Positions 15,954-22,948 of a stretch of DNA of 22,948 nt are shown piece by piece; position 1 is the first letter of the stretch, and each line of letters opens with the position of its first letter. A program made the position numbers and the translations under genes. Below the pieces are notes generated by a model. The model searched no databases, was not told the DNA's origin, and saw nothing but the letters and a program-made list of their open reading frames with translations. This DNA is from an uncultured Lachnospiraceae bacterium (GTDB lineage: Bacteria > Bacillota > Clostridia > Lachnospirales > Lachnospiraceae), in the NCBI GenBank assembly GCA_910586025.1, contig CAJUIO010000058.1, positions 1-22,948 on the forward strand, read 5' to 3'.

Positions 15954-17071
15954 GAGCGATAGGTATTATTTTAGCAGGCGGAAGCAGCTACAGGATGAAG
16001 GAGCTTTCCCGGAAAAGAGCGGTATGTGCCATGCCCATTGCGGGCAGTTACCGAAGTATAGATTTTGCTCTGAGCAATATGTCAAACTCCCATATTCAAA
16101 AGGTGGCAGTCTTAACCCAGTACAACGCAAGAAGCCTGAACGAGCATCTGAGCTCCTCCAAGTGGTGGGATTTCGGCCGGAAGCAGGGAGGCCTCTATGT
16201 GCTCACCCCCTCCGTCACGGCGGAAAGCAATTCGTGGTATCGGGGTACGGCGGATGCCATCGCCCAGAACCTTGCCTTTCTTAAGAGCAGCCATGAGCCC
16301 TATGTGGTGATCGCCTCCGGCGACTGCGTTTACAAGCTGGATTATAACAAGGTACTTGAATATCATATTGCGAAAAAGGCGGATATCACGGTTGTCTGCA
16401 AGGATCTCGGAGCCGATGCGGGTGCGGACCGCTTTGGAACCATCAAGATGAACGAGGAAAGCCGCATTGAGGAATTTGAGGAAAAGCCCGTGGTTGCCAA
16501 ATCGAACACTGTCTCCTGCGGTATTTATGTGATCAGAAGAAGGCAGCTGATCGAGATGATCGAAAAGGGAGCGGAGGAAGAGCGTTATGACTTCGTAAAG
16601 GATCTTCTGATCCGTTATAAGAACATGAAAGGAATTTACGGCTATAAGCTTCAGGACTACTGGCGCAATATTGCAAGCGTAAACGACTATTTTAACACAA
16701 ATATGGATTTTCTGAAGGCCGAGACCAGAGATTACTTCTTCAGACAATATCCGGATATTTATTCCAAGGTAGATGATTTGCCTCCGGCAAAGTATAACGT
16801 GGGTTCACACGTAAAGAACAGCGTGATTTCAAGCGGATGCATCGTAAACGGAACGGTGGAGGATTCCGTTGTATTTAAGAAAGCGTTCATTGGGAACAAC
16901 TGTTATATCAAGAACTCCATTATTTTGAATGATGTTTACATCGGCGACAACACTCACATTGAAAATTGCATCGTAGAAAGCCATGGAACGATCAGGGCGA
17001 ATTCCTATCATGCGGGAACAGACGGTAACATTAAAATTGTAATTGAGAGAAACGACAGATACGTTCTTTAA
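15950..17071 (+). CDS. glgD: GlgD, regulatory subunit of ADP-glucose pyrophosphorylase
   Basis: A 373-residue GlgC paralogue that pairs with GlgC and raises its activity. The fold motifs are kept (SGDCVYKLDY, FEEKP, a shorter beta-helix tail), but the N-terminal pyrophosphorylase loop is altered: GGSSYRMKELSRKRAVCAMP (11-30) replaces GGQGSRLGVLTSKMAKPAVS. The lost GxGxRL signature argues against full catalysis, as known for GlgD. The start is the GTG at 15950, behind GGCAGGTGAT and overlapping the glgC stop by 4 bp, so translation is coupled. A possible promoter for spoVG lies in its last codons. Confidence 0.95.
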   Translation: MRAIGIILAGGSSYRMKELSRKRAVCAMPIAGSYRSIDFALSNMSNSHIQKVAVLTQYNARSLNEHLSSSKWWDFGRKQGGLYVLTPSVTAESNSWYRGTADAIAQNLAFLKSSHEPYVVIASGDCVYKLDYNKVLEYHIAKKADITVVCKDLGADAGADRFGTIKMNEESRIEEFEEKPVVAKSNTVSCGIYVIRRRQLIEMIEKGAEEERYDFVKDLLIRYKNMKGIYGYKLQDYWRNIASVNDYFNTNMDFLKAETRDYFFRQYPDIYSKVDDLPPAKYNVGSHVKNSVISSGCIVNGTVEDSVVFKKAFIGNNCYIKNSIILNDVYIGDNTHIENCIVESHGTIRANSYHAGTDGNIKIVIERNDRYVL

Positions 17072-17073
17072 TA
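17044..17073 (+). promoter_or_regulatory. Possible promoter of spoVG inside the end of glgD
   Basis: TTGAGA (17044-17049; 5 of 6) and TTTAAT (17068-17073; 5 of 6) with an 18-nt spacer. Start near 17080, about 45 nt before the spoVG ATG. The B. subtilis spoVG promoter is of the sigma-H type; this one is closer to sigma-A. Readthrough from glgCD is also possible since there is no terminator between the genes. Confidence 0.4.
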
Positions 17074-17124
17074 TCCGGACCAAAACCAACTACGATTATG
17101 GTGATGAAACCAGGGGGATAGGAT

Positions 17125-17397
17125 ATGCAGATTACAGATGTAAGAGTGAGAAAAATAACGAAAGAAGGAAAAATGCGGGCTATTGTGTCGATCACGATTG
17201 ACGATGAGTTTGTGATTCATGACATCAAGGTGATCGAGGGAGAAAAGGGACTGTTTATTGCAATGCCCAGCAAAAAGGCGACGGACGGCGAATACAGGGA
17301 TATCGCCCATCCGATCAATTCAGGCACAAGAGAGAATATTCAAAAGATAATACTTGAAAGTTACGAGAAAGCACTGCTGGAACCGGAAGAGGAATGA
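17125..17397 (+). CDS. spoVG: Septation/regulatory protein SpoVG
   Basis: A 90-residue small nucleic-acid-binding protein, known in Firmicutes to affect septation at sporulation onset and expression of surface and virulence genes. It matches SpoVG along its full core: ITDVRVRKI near the start, GKMRAIVSITIDDEFVIHDIKVI (15-37), GLFIAMPSKK (42-51) and YRDIAHPINS (57-66), followed by the usual acidic tail. The ATG at 17125 is preceded by AGGGGGATAGG. It follows glgD by 53 bp and is closed by a strong terminator. Confidence 0.97.
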   Translation: MQITDVRVRKITKEGKMRAIVSITIDDEFVIHDIKVIEGEKGLFIAMPSKKATDGEYRDIAHPINSGTRENIQKIILESYEKALLEPEEE

Positions 17398-17446
17398 TCA
17401 GCCGCTTCCCGTAAAAAGCGTGTGGATAAAGCCTAAACCAGTAAGG

Positions 17447-17478
17447 AAAAACAGGGATACCGAGGTATCCCTGTTTTT
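17447..17478. terminator. Bidirectional terminator between spoVG and the convergent gene
   Basis: A perfect 14-bp inverted repeat (17447-17460 and 17465-17478) with a CGAG tetraloop; the stem core is ACAGGGATAC/GTATCCCTGT with an A-run before and a T-run after. It can stop spoVG transcripts from the left and the metallopeptidase-fusion transcript (stop at 17505) from the right. Confidence 0.93.
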
Positions 17479-17504
17479 CTGTCTGCCCCTTCTGTATTAT
17501 GGCC

Positions 17505-20500
17505 TCACTCCATGCTCTTTTCCAGTATCAGGGCCACCTCTCCCATGATTCTGCCAGGAACGCCCTTCTCAAAGATATCTCGCAGGCCCACGTACTCAAT
17601 GGCCGAGCAGTAGGGCGCATAGGTTGGAAGCGTGGTGAGCTCCATGTATTTCTCCACGGCCTCGTGTCTGTTTTTCTCCGAAAGGGTAAGGAGGTCCAGG
17701 CTGGTGAAGGCCGAGGTGGAGTATCCGATATAGTAGCAGGGAGACGTGAATATATGGGAGATATCCACCCAGGAATAGAGCTCCTCCATGCTGCTGTCAT
17801 AGTAAATTCCGTATTTGCGGGACAGCTTCAGATACAGCTCGTTGATCTCCTTCAGGGTCATATCCGGATTCTGGTAAATCTCAATTTCCAGCTCCGAGAT
17901 CAGCGCCGCCTGTATGGTGTTCCGAGCCATCTGATACACCTCCATAAACCGGAACAGCTCCCCCGCCTCCCCTTCCAGGATCCGGTCATAATAATCGTGG
18001 TAGAGCATCTCGAGCCCCTGGGAATGGATCTCGCAGAGGTCAATATTGCTCTGCTCCATCAGAATATCCTCCACATTGTGGAACATGTAGTTGTAATGTC
18101 CGAACTCATGAATGGCCGTGGTATAGTCGTAGTAGTAGGAATAGGGCGAGTCAAAGATAAAAGCGTCATTGTAATAAGGAAGCTTCAGGGTAAAGCCTAT
18201 TTCCGCCTTACCAGCCCCGGGATCCATGTCATAGAGCTGATATTCGTCCATATAATCAAAGGTCTGCATCAGCTCCGGATCAATTTCCTCCAGATAAGGG
18301 CTCACCGCCGCAAAACGCTCCATGGCCGTGGTCGTTGGCAGTGCGAAAAGAGGAGTCATATCGAGCGACTGATAGAGCTCTTCCATATCCCGCACCTCGG
18401 GAACCACCTTCCTGCGGATTTCGCCAAACAGGTCAAGGGCCTCGTCCACGGTGTAGTCCCTCACGTACATCTCATTATAGGCGTACTGTGCAAAATCTTC
18501 ATAGCCTTCGCCAGCTGCCTTGTCCGTGCGAAGTCTGAGCAGTTCCAGGTAAATCTCTCCCAGAACACTGTTCTTTTCTCTGTAGAGCGCCTGATAAACG
18601 TCGATGTACGCATCCCGTTCCAGACTGCCGCCCTCTATCTGGAAGCGCTCGAAATTCCACTCCTCCCCCTGATAGGAAATGGTGTAATCCTCCTGGGCCG
18701 CCTGTTCGTATTCCTGTTCCAGGCTGTTCTCCTTAAGGTACAGCTCCTTCTCCTCGTCGGTCATCTCCTCATACTGTGCAAGAGCGTCCACCACCGCGCT
18801 CTCCAAAACCGTCTCCATGGCATCCCTGTAGGGAGACTGGCAGACCAGGGCAAGAACGCTGTACGCATCATCCTGCATATCAATGGAATCCTCCAGAGTC
18901 TCTTCCTGATAGCTTCTGTTCTCCTCGTCAAAGACATTCTGATAATAGGTAATCTGGGCGATACAGTGGCAGGTCACGGCCTTTGTGATCTCCTCCATCA
19001 CAGCCTCATACAGCGCAAGCACTCTCTCCTGTTCATCCGCGCTTCCGGATTCCTGCGCTCTCTCTGCCAGATCCTTCAGACTGGCCAGATCCTCGTCCAG
19101 CTTATCCCGATCATAGGCAAGCTCCCTCATCTCCTCAAAGGTAAGGTTCGAATGCTCCTTTGTCTGATATCTGGATATGGTCTGGTATACATACAGCGTG
19201 TAGGGAGAGGATTCATCCGTATAGGTTCCCACCAGCGAAAAGCCTGCCTCCCCGGCGTTGGAGAGCTCGATTCTTGAAAAAATATATCTCCCGCCGATGG
19301 CCTTGAAGGCATCCGTGTCAATATAAATATCGTGATCCGTCACCGTGTAATCCCTTACCGCCATCACGATAGAAGGTTCCGTTCCCGAGTACAGATAGGC
19401 TCTCGCTCCCCAGGTATCAAAGTAATCCCGGCTTTCCGGCACTCTCTCAAGGGCCGGCGCAATCACCTTCCGGAAGCTTTCCTTGTAATACTGCTCATAA
19501 AAGCCCAGATATCCGTCCACAGTGGCGATATCGTTGTATTCGAGAATGGCAGGATGAAAGCCGTAGGCCGCAGACCACTGACCGCAGTAGCCGATCTCCT
19601 CCTTTGCCTTCTCAAAAAGCTCTGTGGAATAGAATTCCTCAAAGCTTAAATTATTGGACTGCTTCCCCCTGAGGAGCTCGTAGGCCTTTGCCTGACAGGT
19701 CTGGTACAGATCATTGTATCTGGTCCCCGACAGGATTATGATAAGGGCCGCAAGCATGGTAAGGGCGTTTGCCCCATAGCGGAGCCATCTTTTTTCCTGA
19801 TCATACATTCTTTTCAGCACCAGGAAAAAGGCCGCATACCAGACAAAGGGGCTGAAAAACACGGTTCTGTTAAACTGCCAGCCTGTAAGAGGCGGACAGA
19901 TCATCTCCACAAGACCGCGGAATCCCTCCCAGTAATAGATACCGTAAACCACGCTGTTGAACACCAAAACCAGCATCAGCAGATTGAAGACATCCCTGAA
20001 AATTCCCGCCGCATTTTTATTCTTAATATAGGAAGCATTCAAATAGAGGAAATAGATCAGACACACAGGCATCACCAGATATTTATGCATGCTCTCCGCA
20101 TGGAACATGCCTCCGGCAAAGACCTCTCCTATGGTTCTTATGATTTCTCCCGCCCCGAAGCTTCCCGCTTCTATGGTGGAGCGTATGGTTTCCTGATCCG
20201 AAAAGAGCATGACCCCGAACAGGCGGTACTCACAGATCACGCATCCCACACCCAGCGCCAGAATTCCCAGAAGAAGCCTTACGGGACATTTCCTCTCCTT
20301 AATCCAGATCCAGAGAAACGAAACCGCCATGTAAGCCAGGATGAACAGTCCAAAATAGGAAAAATAGGAAACCAGCGGATAGCACAGAAGCGCCACATAC
20401 CATTTCAGGGCAGGCGCCTTGCAGATCCTTCGAACAAGATATACGACAAGGGGAATGGAGGCAAAGGGGATTCCAAAGGCCGGAAACACGTTCAGGATCC

Positions 20501-20903
20501 CATAGCAGAAGCCCGTCATATACACAATGGGCCGGTATTTTCCATACTGCTGTCCGCAGAAATCCTTTCCAAGCAGAACGCAGGAGACTATGGCTATGAC
20601 AATCTTAAGGAGATATCCCGCCACATAAGCGAAATAAGATGGCATGAGAGTAAAGAGCAGCGTGTAAACGGAAAGCTCCGACGGGAGATTATCCCTGCTG
20701 ACACCCCCAAGGAAAGGAACATCCACCCCATGTGCAAAAAAAGAATCGGTATTTTTCAGCATCTGGAACTGTGCCATAAACAGATCCAGATTGTCATGAA
20801 CGGAAATAATGCTGCTCTCCCCGAAAATGCCAAATACAAGCGCCGCAAACAGGATAAAGCCCGCCGGAATGATCAGATACCATCTGCTGATAATTTTTTT
20901 CAA
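17505..20903 (-). CDS. Fusion of YfhO/YkoS-like (DUF6044-like) membrane protein and M3-type metallopeptidase
   Basis: An 1132-residue single frame with two halves. Residues 1-395 hold about ten hydrophobic helices (first 8-28, last about 376-393) with an early HDNLD (36-40), and 396-580 a soluble part with SFEEFY, EYNDIATVDGYLGFYEQYY (455-473) and GGRYIFSRIELSNA (537-550); this resembles the YkoS/YfhO group of membrane glycosyltransferase-like proteins. Residues about 585-1132 are helical and resemble M3 oligoendopeptidases: zinc motif HEFGH (932-936), the third ligand in SQGLEML (E965) and a C-terminal YYIGYSTSAF (1057-1066) with likely substrate-binding tyrosines. The catalytic residues look intact. 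Start is a TTG at 20903 behind GGGGG; the next methionine is residue 43, inside the conserved start. It lies 24 bp after a GtrB-like gene. The peptidase is probably outside the cell, since it follows the last membrane helix; topology is inferred. Confidence 0.85.
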   Translation of the reverse strand: MKKIISRWYLIIPAGFILFAALVFGIFGESSIISVHDNLDLFMAQFQMLKNTDSFFAHGVDVPFLGGVSRDNLPSELSVYTLLFTLMPSYFAYVAGYLLKIVIAIVSCVLLGKDFCGQQYGKYRPIVYMTGFCYGILNVFPAFGIPFASIPLVVYLVRRICKAPALKWYVALLCYPLVSYFSYFGLFILAYMAVSFLWIWIKERKCPVRLLLGILALGVGCVICEYRLFGVMLFSDQETIRSTIEAGSFGAGEIIRTIGEVFAGGMFHAESMHKYLVMPVCLIYFLYLNASYIKNKNAAGIFRDVFNLLMLVLVFNSVVYGIYYWEGFRGLVEMICPPLTGWQFNRTVFFSPFVWYAAFFLVLKRMYDQEKRWLRYGANALTMLAALIIILSGTRYNDLYQTCQAKAYELLRGKQSNNLSFEEFYSTELFEKAKEEIGYCGQWSAAYGFHPAILEYNDIATVDGYLGFYEQYYKESFRKVIAPALERVPESRDYFDTWGARAYLYSGTEPSIVMAVRDYTVTDHDIYIDTDAFKAIGGRYIFSRIELSNAGEAGFSLVGTYTDESSPYTLYVYQTISRYQTKEHSNLTFEEMRELAYDRDKLDEDLASLKDLAERAQESGSADEQERVLALYEAVMEEITKAVTCHCIAQITYYQNVFDEENRSYQEETLEDSIDMQDDAYSVLALVCQSPYRDAMETVLESAVVDALAQYEEMTDEEKELYLKENSLEQEYEQAAQEDYTISYQGEEWNFERFQIEGGSLERDAYIDVYQALYREKNSVLGEIYLELLRLRTDKAAGEGYEDFAQYAYNEMYVRDYTVDEALDLFGEIRRKVVPEVRDMEELYQSLDMTPLFALPTTTAMERFAAVSPYLEEIDPELMQTFDYMDEYQLYDMDPGAGKAEIGFTLKLPYYNDAFIFDSPYSYYYDYTTAIHEFGHYNYMFHNVEDILMEQSNIDLCEIHSQGLEMLYHDYYDRILEGEAGELFRFMEVYQMARNTIQAALISELEIEIYQNPDMTLKEINELYLKLSRKYGIYYDSSMEELYSWVDISHIFTSPCYYIGYSTSAFTSLDLLTLSEKNRHEAVEKYMELTTLPTYAPYCSAIEYVGLRDIFEKGVPGRIMGEVALILEKSME

Positions 20904-20927
20904 TGTTTTTACCCCCGCTGATCCATT

Positions 20928-21884
20928 CTACTTTTTCTCCCGCTTTTTGTCCCTACGCCGCCTCTCCTTCTCACAGACAAGGTTAAAGCGGTATTCAAAA
21001 TCCCGCCGGTTCTTCTGGGCCATGTTGGAGAGCATCAGCCCGGCAAAGAAGGACTGGATTGCGGCCAGCATTACAAACCCGCACACGATCAGCGTGGGAA
21101 ATTTGAGCACAAGCCCGGTGGAAAGATACTCAAGCAGCACCGGAACAAAAAACAATGCGGATACCGCCGCAAGAAGCAGTGCGAGAATACTGAAAAATCC
21201 AAACGGCTTGTAGTCTCTGTACAGCCGGAAAATGGTTCCCAGCACACGGAAGCCGTCGGAATAGGTGTTGAGCTTGGAGACACTCCCCTCCGGCCTGTCC
21301 CTGTAATCCACGATCACGTTGCCTATCTGCATGTGGTTGTAGACCGCATGGATGGTCATCTCCGTCTCGATCTCAAAGCCCTTTGAGAGCACCGGAAAGG
21401 TCTTCACAAATCCGTAGCTGAAAGCCCGAAAGCCGGTCATGATGTCCTTTACCTCACAGTCAAAGAGACGGTTGATGCTGGAGCGCACCAGAGAATTTCC
21501 CATATTGTGGAAGGGTCTCTTATTCTCTGAAAAGTAGGTGGAGGAGAGTCTGTCCCCCACCACCATATCGGCATTGTAATGCAAAACCTGATCCACCATC
21601 TGCGGGGCGAACTCCATGGGATAGGTGTCGTCCCCGTCCACCATGATGTAGCAGCTGGCCTCGATCTCCCGGAACATCCTGCGGATCACGTTCCCCTTTC
21701 CCTGAACATATTCGTGGCGGATCACCGCACCCGCCGCCTGTGCGGTCTCCACGGTGCGGTCTGTGGAATTATTGTCATATACGTAAACCACCGCCTCCGG
21801 CAGTGCGGCCTTTGCATCGGCCACCACCTTGGCGATTGTCTTTTCCTCATTGTAGCAGGGAATCAGCACTGCGATCTTGTCCAT
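20928..21884 (-). CDS. GtrB/DPM1-like polyprenyl-phosphate glycosyltransferase
   Basis: A 318-residue membrane-bound GT2 enzyme expected to transfer a sugar from a nucleotide donor to undecaprenyl phosphate. The N-terminal domain has LIPCYNEEKTI (7-17), DNNSTDRT (37-44), the GKGNVIRRMF segment (62-71), the metal site DGDDTYP (83-89), GFRAFS (151-156) and EIETEMTIHA (171-180). Two membrane helices follow (about 230-250 and 264-285), then a basic cytoplasmic tail. The frame is open upstream to a TTG at 21917, but the ATG at 21884 has AAAGGAG at good spacing and starts at the conserved MDKIAVLIPCYN, so I chose it. It is the first gene of an operon with the membrane/M3 fusion. Such GT2 plus polytopic GT-C-like pairs (for example CsbB-YfhO) glycosylate wall polymers. 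Confidence 0.92.
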   Translation of the reverse strand: MDKIAVLIPCYNEEKTIAKVVADAKAALPEAVVYVYDNNSTDRTVETAQAAGAVIRHEYVQGKGNVIRRMFREIEASCYIMVDGDDTYPMEFAPQMVDQVLHYNADMVVGDRLSSTYFSENKRPFHNMGNSLVRSSINRLFDCEVKDIMTGFRAFSYGFVKTFPVLSKGFEIETEMTIHAVYNHMQIGNVIVDYRDRPEGSVSKLNTYSDGFRVLGTIFRLYRDYKPFGFFSILALLLAAVSALFFVPVLLEYLSTGLVLKFPTLIVCGFVMLAAIQSFFAGLMLSNMAQKNRRDFEYRFNLVCEKERRRRDKKREKK

Positions 21885-21923
21885 CTGGGCATTCTCCTTT
21901 GGATGTATTTCTCTCAATGATTT

Positions 21924-21952
21924 ATTGTATCAGAGATCGGAGGATTCGTCCA
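21924..21952 (-). promoter_or_regulatory. Promoter of the GtrB-like / fusion-protein operon
   Basis: On the minus strand TGGACG (21947-21952; 4 of 6) is 17 nt from TACAAT (21924-21929; 5 of 6), and the -10 is preceded by TGA, giving an extended -10. Start near 21917, a leader of about 33 nt. It begins 1 bp after the last remnant of the decayed upstream gene. Confidence 0.6.
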
Positions 21953-21953
21953 G

Positions 21954-22947
21954 TCAGGAAGAGCGGGCATCTGCATCAAACACCATCTTTTCTATCACAC
22001 AGCTATGAGGTTTCAGCTCCATCACCAGCGCCGGCTTTCCGGAATGCTTCCTTCTTTTCCGCATCATATCCCAGATACCCAAGGTGAATCAGAAGCGTCA
22101 GCACATCATCCTTTGACCGGAACGTGCGCATATCATTCTGAAAGCTGAACGTGTTCACCCTCACGCCACCGCCGCTCAGCATCCGCACAATATCGGCTCT
22201 CAGCCCGTCAAAGTCCATGTCAAACCTCTGACACAGCTTCCTTACCTCCTCCTGTGTAAAGCCGGTATATTCCTCGAAAATATTCTGATCCGTCATGGAA
22301 TATTCCCAGAACATATTCAAGGCGGACTGTTGCCCGTATTTCTTAACAGGCAGGATGCCCGTCATATAGGCCATGGCCACGTAAGGCTGATCCTTCAGGA
22401 GATTTCTCAAAAAATCCAGATACTGACGCTGGAGATCTTCCGATTCCTGTCGCTCCCGCATCACACAGTCCCACTCGTCGATCAGGAAGATGAATTTTTT
22501 TCCTGTCTGGACATAAATTCTTTTAAGGGCATCGGTAAATGCAATATTCGAATCCTTTATAAAAGTGCCATACTCTTCCCAAAACTCTTCGAAAACCGAG
22601 CATTCCAGATATTCAATCATGCCTTGCTTCCTGGCACTGATCAGAAAATGCTGCATATTAAGATATATCACGTCATACCGGTTCAAATGCTCCTCAAAGG
22701 ACGGATCGTTCTGTATTTTCATTCCTACGAACAGCTCTCCTGAATCACAGCCCCGGCTGTAATAGGCGGCAAGCATCTCGAGCGCCATGGATTTGCCAAA
22801 ACGCCTGGGCCTGCTGACACAGACATATTTTTCCTTTGTGCCGATCAACTCATTTGTCCTTGCGATCAGTTCCGTCTTATCCACATAAATTATGGATCGG
22901 ATTGATTTCTTAAAACCGTCATTCCCCGGATTCAGATAAATTCCCAT
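21954..22947 (-). pseudogene. Decayed AAA-ATPase-like / PD-(D/E)XK nuclease family gene
   Basis: The frame from the ATG at 22947 gives 314 residues ending at 22003. It starts like the AAA-ATPase_like family (MGIYLNPGNDGF), with the P-loop SRPRRFGKS (45-53), Walker B FIFLIDEWD (152-160) and MTGILPVKKYG (195-205). Relatives are usually above 500 residues. Here CQRFDMDF runs straight into DGLRADIV (239-254), skipping the roughly 60 residues with WYDGY and YWTKTETYEAL that relatives carry. After LIHLGYLGYD (286-295) the frame drifts into AFRKAGAGDGAETS and stops. Another frame continues with KPALVMELKP, the ExK motif of the C-terminal nuclease domain, then HSCVIEKM, typical of the family's very end, and stops at 21954. 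So the nuclease domain is mostly deleted and out of frame. The upstream ribosome site is outside the window. Confidence 0.82.
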
Positions 22948-22948
22948 G

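Noticed and set aside
17499..19277. 592-residue open frame on the plus strand
   Set aside because: It lies opposite the membrane/M3 fusion gene, has no family resemblance or ribosome site, and is rich in His/Arg/Leu as expected for a frame antisense to real coding sequence.
1..22948. CRISPR arrays, tRNA or rRNA genes, transposases, phage integrases
   Set aside because: I saw no spaced direct repeats of CRISPR type, no cloverleaf-like sequence with a conserved T-loop, and no transposase or integrase motif in any frame.

Overview
The window looks like chromosomal DNA from a spore-forming anaerobic Firmicute, most likely a Lachnospiraceae-type clostridium. This is inferred from SpoVG, a Spo0A-type DNA-binding protein, a paired GlgC/GlgD ADP-glucose pyrophosphorylase, a DnaD/DnaI-type primosome operon, a long-form PRPP synthetase, strong AGGAGG-like ribosome sites and sigma-A-like promoters. 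I see no rRNA, tRNA, CRISPR array, phage gene or transposase gene. Most genes run on the minus strand. Only glgC, glgD and spoVG run on the plus strand.

Layout, left to right. (1) 79-2811: a minus-strand operon of a Spo0A C-terminal-domain-only regulator, a PseC-like sugar aminotransferase and a family 2 glycosyltransferase, behind a good promoter; it looks like a surface-sugar locus. (2) 2893-4683: an Na/Pi-cotransporter-like protein with a PhoU-like tail. (3) 4786-8935: pth and mfd, overlapping, with a promoter at 9054-9082 whose transcript would start on an 86-nt hairpin. (4) 8936-9444: a 509-bp gap holding that hairpin and a larger 268-bp inverted-repeat element of two head-to-head units. 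(5) 9445-12700: dnaD-like, dnaI-like and prs in one tight operon. (6) 12701-13017: a 317-bp gap holding the operon's promoter, the murC terminator and a cluster of DnaA-box-like 9-mers, three and two of them exactly abutting. (7) murC, minus strand, then divergent promoters, then glgC-glgD-spoVG on plus, closed by a near-perfect bidirectional terminator. (8) 17505-21952: a minus-strand operon of a GtrB/DPM1-like glycosyltransferase and a 1132-residue protein. That protein joins a polytopic YfhO/YkoS-like (DUF6044-like) membrane half to an M3-type zinc metallopeptidase with an intact HEFGH motif. (9) 21954-22947: a decayed AAA-ATPase-like/PD-(D/E)XK gene with an internal deletion and a frameshift.

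The housekeeping part links replication (primosome loaders), nucleotide precursor supply (PRPP), wall synthesis (MurC), translation (Pth), transcription-coupled repair (Mfd) and glycogen storage (GlgCD). The accessory parts are two putative surface-glycan loci and the repeat elements. The most unusual items are the membrane glycosyltransferase-like/M3 peptidase fusion, the DnaA-box array in front of the primosome operon, the 268-bp palindromic element, and the receiver-less Spo0A at the head of a sugar operon. All family names are from recognition of the sequence; no database search was run.
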